From Sulfurimonas sp. (GTDB lineage Bacteria; Campylobacterota; Campylobacteria; Campylobacterales; Sulfurimonadaceae), in contig JAFLJZ010000099.1 of assembly GCA_022712775.1 (NCBI GenBank), positions 1 to 6,034 on the forward strand: a DNA stretch of 6,034 nucleotides. The letters run 5' to 3'. The notes below the pieces were generated by a model, which ran no database searches, was not told where the DNA came from, and worked only from the letters and a program-made list of their open reading frames with translations. Below are positions 1-4,569 of the stretch, piece by piece. Every line of letters starts with the position of its first letter. The stretch's first letter is position 1. Position numbers and translations under genes: made by a program.

Positions 1-36
1 GAGTAAAAAGCTAAAAAAACTTTATCAATACCTTTT

Positions 37-69
37 GTAGACTCTATCTGTTCACCGTTTAGAGTCTAC
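37..69. other. Strong hairpin 1 (10-bp perfect stem)
   Basis: A perfect 10-bp inverted repeat is visible: GTAGACTCTA (37-46) pairs with TAGAGTCTAC (60-69) around a 13-base loop. No T run follows on either strand, so it is not a classical intrinsic terminator. It sits four bases upstream of a second hairpin, which suggests a structured RNA, a protein-binding site or the end of a mobile element rather than chance. Its role is unknown. Confidence 0.6.
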
Positions 70-73
70 TTGT

Positions 74-98
74 CCTCCAAAGTGACTCCATTTGGAGG
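74..98. other. Strong hairpin 2 (8-bp perfect stem)
   Basis: CCTCCAAA (74-81) pairs perfectly with TTTGGAGG (91-98) around a 9-base loop. The loop contains GACTCC, which could alternatively pair with GAGTC in the 3' arm of hairpin 1, so competing folds are possible. A weaker 4-bp stem, CTGC/GCAG (126-129 with 137-140), follows. The 5' part of the window (1-164) has no credible coding sequence on either strand; these hairpins are all that can be seen there. Confidence 0.55.
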
Positions 99-164
99 CA
101 CATTTCTTAACAACTATAATAATGACTGCATTTTACGCAGATAATTTTAGCATAAGATGGTTTT

Positions 165-184
165 TATATTATATGTGTTATAAT
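165..184 (+). promoter_or_regulatory. Extended -10 promoter of the CI-like regulator gene
   Basis: TG-T-TATAAT (176-184) matches the extended -10 consensus TGnTATAAT exactly, and no convincing -35 is present. Transcription would start near 191, shortly before the AAAAGGAG ribosome binding site at 196-203. Eighteen of the 20 bases at 165-184 recur at 2176-2195 upstream of the recombinase operon, so the segment may be an operator as well as a promoter. Confidence 0.6.
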
Positions 185-209
185 ATAGGTAATATAAAAG
201 GAGTACCAA

Positions 210-494
210 ATGAGAACAACTAGAGAATTGATTAATGAAATTAAGAACATCATATCACTTGAGGTTGGAAATAGGAAAGTTTTAGATAAAGACGTTGGAT
301 TGGCTCTTGGCCTAAGTTCTAGCCAAATCGCTACATATAAAATAAGAGAGCAGATTCCATTTCTTGCTGTGTTAGATTTTGCAGCAAAAAAATCTATTTC
401 TATAAACACGTTGCTCTACGGACAGTCATTTGAGAGTCTTGAAAAAGCTACGATGGAGTATGATAAACGACATTATAATTTAGGAGCAATTTAA
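210..494 (+). CDS. CI-like helix-turn-helix DNA-binding protein (94 aa)
   Basis: This small protein probably acts as a transcriptional repressor. Residues about 24-72 resemble the N-terminal helix-turn-helix domain of phage CI-type repressors: an acidic DKDVGLALGLS helix, a turn, an SQIATYK recognition helix, then a segment running from IP through SINTLLYG, typical of this domain. There is no C-terminal S24 peptidase/dimerisation domain; only about 20 polar residues follow. Control by RecA-stimulated self-cleavage is therefore not expected. The ATG is chosen because AAAAGGAG lies 6 bases upstream and an extended -10 precedes it. The gene stands alone on the plus strand and converges with the kinase gene of the hip operon, leaving 5 bases between stop codons. 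The repeat shared with the 2176-2195 region suggests it may regulate the recombinase operon; this is inference. The family call is from memory of the domain pattern. Confidence 0.7.
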   Translation: MRTTRELINEIKNIISLEVGNRKVLDKDVGLALGLSSSQIATYKIREQIPFLAVLDFAAKKSISINTLLYGQSFESLEKATMEYDKRHYNLGAI

Positions 495-499
495 ACAGT

Positions 500-1480
500 T
501 CATTTTAATTTGTATAGCAATTTTTTATTAAGATTATTGTTATACATACTCATATAAAGATCTTTCATTTTTTCGCTTAAAAAAGATGAGAGTATCATTT
601 TTTCTACACTTGAAGTATAGGATTCTATCTCATCTATAATTTTTTTAAATCTTTTTTCTTTGATCCCTTGTCTTTGGGAAAATTCCTGAATATCAGCGTA
701 AGAGTAAAATCCTAAGTCATTATATGGATTTGTAAACTCACTATCTTTTAGTAGATCAAGAGCCATTTCACCATCATCAACATGTACTCTGGTGTTTAGT
801 AAATCATAGCTAGGAGATAATCGCATCTCCTTATCCATCCTAATGAGTGAAAAGTTTTTTAAATGTGCATCGCCATTAGAAATAAGAAAATTAAAGATAA
901 CTCTTCTAAGAAAATCTTCTTGAGCAATTCTTGAAGCAGCTACATATTTTTCTATAGCAATGGAGATCTCCTCATAGCTTGACTCGTACTTATAGTTTTT
1001 GCCTGCTGTTGTACTATTTGTGTCGAGCACCGAACAAAAATCTTCCTGATCATATTTAATAGTATTTTCTGCAGATATATAATCAAATCGTTTAGTGATA
1101 TATGCAAGCTCTTCATCTTTAAATTTTACTAAGGCACTTTTTGCAGTATCTATTTTAAATACAGAAGCTGATAGTTGCATACTTAAATGCTCATTAGCTG
1201 GAATGTCATTAAAGTTTTTAAACTCAGAACTGGGTTGAGGTTTTAATATATATCTACCATTTGACTCAGCAGGCAGTAAGATTTTTGCATCACTAAAACC
1301 TAATGATATTTTATCTTGAACACCAGAGATAGACATTGTATCTTTGAGGTCAATCCTCGCACTCATAAAACCACTCTTATCAAAATCCAAAGCTCTAATA
1401 TTATTGCCATCAAAGAAATCTTTTATACAAGAAGGACAATACTCCTTAGGTGTATTTTTCAGGCAACATAAACATTTCAT
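500..1480 (-). CDS. hipT: HipT-like Ser/Thr kinase toxin (HipA catalytic domain, 326 aa)
   Basis: This is a HipA-family protein kinase, the probable toxin of a HipBST module. Landmarks are visible in order. An N-terminal Cys cluster (C3, C5, C6, C15, C18) looks like a small zinc knuckle. A Gly-rich loop, SISGVQDK (50-57), carries the two serines that are autophosphorylated in HipT proteins. K80 in YILKP is the likely ATP-binding lysine. The catalytic loop is NGDAHLKN (202-209, with D204), and SYDLLN contains the metal-binding D226. At 326 aa it is shorter than classical HipA (about 440 aa) because the N-subdomain-1 is encoded by the upstream gene. The start overlaps the upstream stop as ATGA (1480-1477), and GAGGA (1491-1487) sits 6 bases before the ATG, so translation is probably coupled. 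E. coli HipT phosphorylates tryptophanyl-tRNA synthetase and HipA phosphorylates GltX; the target here cannot be predicted. All catalytic residues appear intact. Confidence 0.9.
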   Translation of the reverse strand: MKCLCCLKNTPKEYCPSCIKDFFDGNNIRALDFDKSGFMSARIDLKDTMSISGVQDKISLGFSDAKILLPAESNGRYILKPQPSSEFKNFNDIPANEHLSMQLSASVFKIDTAKSALVKFKDEELAYITKRFDYISAENTIKYDQEDFCSVLDTNSTTAGKNYKYESSYEEISIAIEKYVAASRIAQEDFLRRVIFNFLISNGDAHLKNFSLIRMDKEMRLSPSYDLLNTRVHVDDGEMALDLLKDSEFTNPYNDLGFYSYADIQEFSQRQGIKEKRFKKIIDEIESYTSSVEKMILSSFLSEKMKDLYMSMYNNNLNKKLLYKLK

Positions 1481-1800
1481 ACTATTTCCTCGATGATAAT
1501 TGATCCAATCGTATCCTTTGTAGCCGTTTTTAGCAATCGGGTAAAATCATCATCTTCATCTATTTGTAGAGTTCTACATTGCATCTCCTTCATTCCGCCT
1601 TCACTGAGCATTGCAGTAAAAAAACTAAAAAGATGTTTTGAGATAAAAGATTCTCTTTGTTTTGGGAGGTTTACTGAGATAGGATATGCCTTTACATCTT
1701 GAATATAATCAGTAAAATATGCAAACACGTAGTTACCATTATCTTCTTTACTTAAAAGTCCTACATCTTTCTTATTTCTTATTACTTTTGCTTTATGCAT
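1477..1800 (-). CDS. hipS: HipS-like protein: stand-alone HipA N-subdomain-1 (107 aa)
   Basis: The whole protein corresponds to the N-terminal subdomain of HipA. Visible are the early GLL (14-16), F-AYFTDY (26-32), the PISVNLP core (40-46), LFSFFTAML followed by SEGG (57-69), and the closing DDFTRLLKTATKDTIGSI (83-100). In HipBST systems this fragment is a separate protein that neutralises the HipT kinase, whereas in two-gene HipBA the antitoxin is HipB. It lies 6 bases after the regulator gene and overlaps the kinase gene by 4 bases. Its ribosome binding site is weak (GAGAAA about 9 bases upstream of the ATG). The protein contains no tryptophan; where many relatives read EGW it reads EGG (67-69). 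A broken full-length hipA was considered, but the separate start and ribosome binding site of the kinase argue for a natural split. Confidence 0.85.
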   Translation of the reverse strand: MHKAKVIRNKKDVGLLSKEDNGNYVFAYFTDYIQDVKAYPISVNLPKQRESFISKHLFSFFTAMLSEGGMKEMQCRTLQIDEDDDFTRLLKTATKDTIGSIIIEEIV

Positions 1801-1806
1801 AATCTA

Positions 1807-2025
1807 CTATTTCTCTTTAACATCTATTTTTATATCAAGACCAAGAACATCAAGCATCTCTAACAAATTACTTAAAGAAATATTTGAAGTTCCATTTTCA
1901 AGCGATGATATAATTGGAGTGCTAATATCTGTCATGTCAGATATATCTTGTTGAGTAATTTTTAACTTTACTCTTCTATTCTTTATTAATCGTCCTATCT
2001 CTAGTTTATTCATAAATAAATCCAT
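1807..2025 (-). CDS. hipB: HipB-like Xre-family antitoxin/repressor (72 aa)
   Basis: A compact Xre/Cro-type helix-turn-helix protein, first gene of the hip operon. Residues about 9-67 form the domain: IGRLIKNRRVKLKITQQDISDM leads into the turn TDIST and the recognition helix PIISSLENG (37-45), which is the classic signature, followed by LSNLLEMLDVLGLDI. The short tail KIDVKEK is typical of HipB relatives. In these systems HipB binds palindromes in its own promoter and represses the operon alone or with its partners. Two identical perfect palindromes directly upstream fit that role. The start is uncertain: ATG at 2025 or at 2013 (Met5, giving the very typical opening MNKLEIG). Neither has a good ribosome binding site, so weak initiation or a short leader is likely. 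The stop is followed after 6 bases by the hipS-like gene. Confidence 0.85.
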   Translation of the reverse strand: MDLFMNKLEIGRLIKNRRVKLKITQQDISDMTDISTPIISSLENGTSNISLSNLLEMLDVLGLDIKIDVKEK

Positions 2026-2030
2026 TTCAC

Positions 2031-2046
2031 ATTAAATATATTTAAT
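2031..2046. promoter_or_regulatory. Promoter-proximal HipB operator candidate (16-bp perfect palindrome)
   Basis: ATTAAATATATTTAAT is its own reverse complement. It begins 6 bases upstream of the hipB-like start codon and directly abuts the TATAAT box on the minus strand, so it covers the predicted transcription start (about 2040). A repressor bound here would block transcription initiation. An identical copy lies at 2092-2107. Assigning it to HipB is inference from position and duplication. Confidence 0.7.
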
Positions 2047-2052
2047 ATTATA
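2047..2052 (-). promoter_or_regulatory. -10 box of the hipBST operon
   Basis: Read on the minus strand, 2052-2047 is a perfect TATAAT preceded by GC. No recognisable -35 hexamer occurs 16-18 bases upstream, only A/T-rich sequence, as is common in Campylobacterota housekeeping promoters. It lies between the two palindromes and would give a leader of roughly 15 bases before the ATG at 2025. Confidence 0.6.
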
Positions 2053-2091
2053 GCTTGAATATATAAATTTTCTTAAAAATATATACAAGTC

Positions 2092-2107
2092 ATTAAATAT
2101 ATTTAAT
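2092..2107. promoter_or_regulatory. Distal HipB operator candidate (identical 16-bp palindrome)
   Basis: This is an exact second copy of ATTAAATATATTTAAT. Identity extends to 18 bases (2091-2108 versus 2030-2047). The copies are 61 bp apart, near six helical turns, so both could be bound on the same face of the DNA, allowing cooperative binding or looping across the promoter. The remaining sequence up to 2175 has no gene. Confidence 0.65.
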
Positions 2108-2168
2108 AATGAGGTGTTAAAAACTACTAAAAGACTAAAAAGTATCTCCTTTAATATTTAATTAATTA

Positions 2169-2195
2169 TATGTGCTATATAATATGTGTTATAAA
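2169..2195 (+). promoter_or_regulatory. Promoter/operator region of the recombinase operon
   Basis: Two extended -10-like elements overlap here: TGcTATATA (2173-2181) and TGtTATAAA (2187-2195). A 10-bp unit occurs twice, TATGTGCTAT (2169-2178) and TATGTGTTAT (2183-2192), 14 bp apart. Bases 2176-2195 match the promoter of the CI-like gene at 18 of 20 positions. The next gene starts about 120 bases downstream, so the mRNA would have a leader of roughly 110 bases. Between 2196 and 2285 no gene or strong structure is seen. Confidence 0.45.
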
Positions 2196-2285
2196 GAGAA
2201 CTTCTTTTAGGAGAATTATTTTTTAGAGATGTAGATCTTGAATTGAAAAAGGTAACTTTTAACTAAGTATCCATTTCAGTTTTTC

Positions 2286-2308
2286 GTGCACCGGGGACGG
2301 TAAAGGAG
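2286..2308 (+). promoter_or_regulatory. GC-rich mini-hairpin abutting the ribosome binding site
   Basis: ACCG-GGGA-CGGT (2290-2301) forms a 4-bp stem closed by a GNRA-type tetraloop and touches the AAAGGAG Shine-Dalgarno (2302-2308) of the gene at 2315. The palindrome GTGCAC (2286-2291) overlaps its left side. This short G+C-rich island contrasts sharply with the A/T-rich leader around it. It could tune translation or be a relic of an inserted repeat; neither is shown. Confidence 0.35.
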
Positions 2309-2314
2309 TAACAC

Positions 2315-2605
2315 ATGAAAAACATAGAAGCACTAGAGTTAAAAAATATGATACTTGCTATTAAGCAAGAGTTGGAAGAGAAAATCTTCATATTGATGCC
2401 GGAAGAGTTTTCTCTTTCGTATCTTGCTCAGCGAACAGGTTGGAGTAGAGCAGGTCTTGCTAGAAAGCTAAGACGATTATACACAGAAGATGTAGACTTT
2501 TATATAAAAAATAGTCACATAGTAATGACTAGAAAAACTGCACTTGAAATGATTGCAACTTGTCCTATTAAAAATATAAGAGAGATTGTGAAATGCGTGA
2601 GTTGA
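2315..2605 (+). CDS. Small winged-helix-like DNA-binding protein, possible excisionase (96 aa)
   Basis: Not recognised as a named family. After an N-terminal amphipathic helix (about 5-26), residues 33-55 (SLSYLAQRTGWSRAGLARKL) read as a helix-turn-helix. They are followed by DVDFYIKNSHIVMTRKTAL (59-77), which looks like a beta-hairpin wing as in MerR/Xis-type domains. Position and size suggest a recombination directionality factor or a regulator of the integrase. It is directly upstream of the tyrosine recombinase, overlaps it by 13 bp in another frame, and is probably cotranscribed with it. The start is well supported: AAAGGAG (2302-2308) lies 6 bases before the ATG, the same layout as the CI-like gene. 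A transcriptional regulator without excision activity is equally possible. Confidence 0.6.
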   Translation: MKNIEALELKNMILAIKQELEEKIFILMPEEFSLSYLAQRTGWSRAGLARKLRRLYTEDVDFYIKNSHIVMTRKTALEMIATCPIKNIREIVKCVS

Positions 2606-3894
2606 ATACTTCAATTGCATACACTTCAAAAGATTTACCGATAGGCTTTACCATGAAAAATGGACATATTTATGTCAATGGAAGAGTTGATGAAAAAGAT
2701 TGGAATTTGTCAACAGGTAAAAAAGCCGATGAAAATGGATACAAGTTTGCACATGCAAATAGCCGCCGTCAAGTTTTGTTAAAGTTGATTGCAGATAAAA
2801 ATGAAGCAAACAAGCAAGAAAAAAAAGTTGAAAATTTTAAAGAATATGGCTTAAGATTTTTGATTGAAAACCCTGGTAACGGCAGTTATTCTTCACAAAA
2901 AGATAAAATTCGTATATTTGAAAAAATAATTTCTCCCTATTTTAGTGCATATAAAATCAAAGATATTACAGATGAAGATGTAGCTACATTTTTATATGCA
3001 TTAAAAGATGGTGTTATTCGTACAAAAGATGATGCACCCTATAGCGGAGATCGGTGTGCAAAAATAAAAAGAGTTTTTAAAAATATAATTGATGCTGCAA
3101 GTTATCACAACTTAATTAGTCCAAATCCTTTTTTATCGCCAAGAATTGCACCAATCAAATTTAAAAACACTTCCAAAAAGAAAGCATACACAAAAGAAGA
3201 AGTTATCAAAATAATCTCAAAGTCAGAAGGCTGGTTAAAAGTTTTTTTAAACATACTATTTTTATATGCTCCAAGACCTTGCGAAGTAATTGGTTTAAAA
3301 TGGGAAGATATTGATTTTGAAAAAAATAAAATTTATATTCGTAGAGCGATTACAAAAGAAAATGGCGTAACTGAAGGGATAAATGGAAATAAAAATCACA
3401 ACAGGGAGATAACTGCATTTACTAACACAATAAAGCTACTTAATGAGATGTACTTAACTAGTGCATACGAAGATGAATACATTTTTGTTCCACATGGAAG
3501 AAAGAAAAAAAGTACTCACTGGTTTAGTGGAGATGATATTAACAGAAATTATTTTCAACCTTTTTTAAAAGAGATAGGTGTTGCGTATAAAACTATGGGT
3601 TCTTCAAGAAACTCTGCTGCAACCTTAGGACTTAGCACAGGATTAAGCTTTGCGTATGATCATATGTTAAGCGGATCAGTGGATAACAAGCACCCTCAGC
3701 TAAAAGCTACAAGAAAGATGCTTGGGCATTCTGATAATTCCAAAGTGACAGTTAAACACTACTATAAAGCAGATGTTGTTAATCATGATGAGGAGTCACA
3801 GATGGCAGAAAAACGACTCAGTTTACTTTTATCGGAAGAAGATGAAGCCGTGTCTATTGGCACAAACAAACATAAACAATCTAAGGAGGATTAA
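2593..3894 (+). CDS. Tyrosine recombinase / phage-type integrase (433 aa)
   Basis: A site-specific recombinase of the tyrosine family, expected to cut and rejoin DNA at attachment sites through a 3'-phosphotyrosyl intermediate. The N-terminal part (about 1-75) probably binds arm-type sites. Residues about 80-180 are the core-binding domain, and 198-400 the catalytic domain. Visible catalytic residues are R228 in APRPCEVIGLKWEDID, K267 in the hairpin GNKNHNREI, R339 in SSRNSAATLGL, H379 in LGHS, and the nucleophile, most likely Y390 in TVKHYYKAD (Y391 is the alternative). The first His of the usual HxxR box is not found: the aligned position is G336. About 25 residues rich in polar positions separate box II from LGHS, longer than usual. 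The start overlaps the upstream gene by 13 bp and has no good ribosome binding site, so translational coupling is likely. An acidic/polar tail follows residue 400. No tRNA or att core was found beside it. Confidence 0.88.
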   Translation: MRELNTSIAYTSKDLPIGFTMKNGHIYVNGRVDEKDWNLSTGKKADENGYKFAHANSRRQVLLKLIADKNEANKQEKKVENFKEYGLRFLIENPGNGSYSSQKDKIRIFEKIISPYFSAYKIKDITDEDVATFLYALKDGVIRTKDDAPYSGDRCAKIKRVFKNIIDAASYHNLISPNPFLSPRIAPIKFKNTSKKKAYTKEEVIKIISKSEGWLKVFLNILFLYAPRPCEVIGLKWEDIDFEKNKIYIRRAITKENGVTEGINGNKNHNREITAFTNTIKLLNEMYLTSAYEDEYIFVPHGRKKKSTHWFSGDDINRNYFQPFLKEIGVAYKTMGSSRNSAATLGLSTGLSFAYDHMLSGSVDNKHPQLKATRKMLGHSDNSKVTVKHYYKADVVNHDEESQMAEKRLSLLLSEEDEAVSIGTNKHKQSKED

Positions 3895-3895
3895 A

Positions 3896-4399
3896 ATGTT
3901 AGAAATTTTACAAACAAATAAACAAGTGCCTGCTGAAATGCTCAAAATGTTAGAGAAAGAAACAGGAGATAGAACATTTATGAATAGAAGTGAAATAGGG
4001 ATTGAAGTATTTATTGTCTTAAACTCTATTACAAAAAAAGAGCAAAAAGAACTTAAAAGTAGTCTTAGTGTTATTTATCAAAATTATGAGATTCCATTTT
4101 TAATTTTAAAATATAAGCATATGAGTTTTGATTTACCTTTAATGCCAAACACGAGAGTTAATACCTATACAAACAGATTGCTAATCTATATTATAGATTC
4201 TAAAGGATATGTTTTAAAAGAACAAAGAATATTGGGGCTTAACGAGTCGTTGGCAGACAATATCATAGCTGGAATAAATTCGATTTCAGCAAGGACAAAA
4301 GAAGAGATTGCAAATATTGCACTGAATAAAATTTATCCACAATATACTATGCAACAAATGCTTAAGGGAGGTATTAGACAAAGATTTGAAAGAAATTAA
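3896..4399 (+). CDS. Protein of unknown function coupled to the recombinase gene (167 aa)
   Basis: I do not recognise this protein. The start is firm: AAGGAGG (3883-3889) lies 6 bases before the ATG, and the ATG begins 1 base after the recombinase stop, so the two are almost certainly one transcript. There is no signal peptide and no clear membrane helix. The N-terminal 35 residues are helical and charged (EMLKMLEKETGD). The middle (about 36-105) alternates hydrophobic strands with charged turns (GIEVFIVLNS, IPFLILKYKHMSF, LLIYIIDSKGYVL), suggesting an alpha/beta or mixed beta domain. The C-terminal third is helical (ADNIIAGINSISARTKEEIANIAL) with a basic end (GGIRQRFERN). The tight link suggests a role with the recombinase or in element maintenance, but no function is claimed. 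An upstream in-frame start at 3773 would lie inside the recombinase gene and lacks support. Confidence 0.75.
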   Translation: MLEILQTNKQVPAEMLKMLEKETGDRTFMNRSEIGIEVFIVLNSITKKEQKELKSSLSVIYQNYEIPFLILKYKHMSFDLPLMPNTRVNTYTNRLLIYIIDSKGYVLKEQRILGLNESLADNIIAGINSISARTKEEIANIALNKIYPQYTMQQMLKGGIRQRFERN

Positions 4400-4423
4400 A
4401 GTATCGAGTTAGCAATTACACAT

Positions 4424-4449
4424 TTGGTAAGTCAATTTAGATTTGCCAA
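4424..4449. other. Weak hairpin downstream of the recombinase operon
   Basis: TTGGTAA (4424-4430) can pair with TTGCCAA (4443-4449) with one G-T pair around a 12-base loop. No T run follows, so it is at most a weak terminator or binding site. The rest of 4400-4532 contains no gene; its other notable feature is the C tract at 4506-4516. Confidence 0.25.
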
Positions 4450-4505
4450 GAAGAATACTTTACATGTATACAAATTTACACATAAAATCATAAACAAACT
4501 GATTT

Positions 4506-4516
4506 CCCCCCCCCCC
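4506..4516. repeat. Homopolymeric tract of 11 C residues
   Basis: Eleven consecutive C residues interrupt very A/T-rich intergenic DNA about 20 bases outside the left end of the insertion sequence. Long C/G tracts are unstable by slipped-strand mispairing and drive phase variation in Campylobacterota, usually inside genes or promoters. Here the tract lies in neither a recognised gene nor a clear promoter, so a switching role is not shown. Confidence 0.9.
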
Positions 4517-4534
4517 ACAACGGCATTAAGTTAA

Positions 4535-4557
4535 GCCTAAAAGCACCTATATTACGG
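4535..4557 (+). repeat. IS4-like element, left inverted repeat
   Basis: GCCTAAAAGCACCTATATTACGG aligns with the reverse complement of 5997-6020. The first five bases (GCCTA) are identical and, after one single-base gap, 14 of the last 18 bases match. It lies 12 bases beyond the transposase stop codon. Confidence 0.65.
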
Positions 4558-4569
4558 ACTTCCAGATGA

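Noticed and set aside
37..98. Intrinsic transcription terminators
   Set aside because: Both stems are strong, but neither is followed by a T run on either strand, and the loops are long.
1..165. CRISPR array or tRNA gene in the left non-coding region
   Set aside because: There are no regularly spaced direct repeats and no tRNA cloverleaf; the two hairpins differ in sequence.
500..1800. Reading the hipS-like and hipT-like genes as one hipA broken by a frameshift
   Set aside because: The combined length is close to full HipA, but the kinase has its own GAGGA ribosome binding site, an ATG in an ATGA overlap and an N-terminal Cys motif before its catalytic domain. These fit a natural split.
2196..2240. 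Tiny gene after the TTAGGAGAA motif at about 2208-2215
   Set aside because: The only nearby ATG (2229) is followed directly by TAG, so no peptide is encoded. The motif may be chance or a decayed start.
3773..3895. Longer start for the 167-aa protein inside the recombinase gene
   Set aside because: The extra 41 residues lie wholly in another frame of the recombinase, with no ribosome binding site at 3773, whereas AAGGAGG stands 6 bases before the ATG at 3896.
4400..4532. Attachment site (attL/attR) for the recombinase
   Set aside because: No direct repeat of useful length was found between this stretch and the other intergenic regions, and no tRNA target is present.
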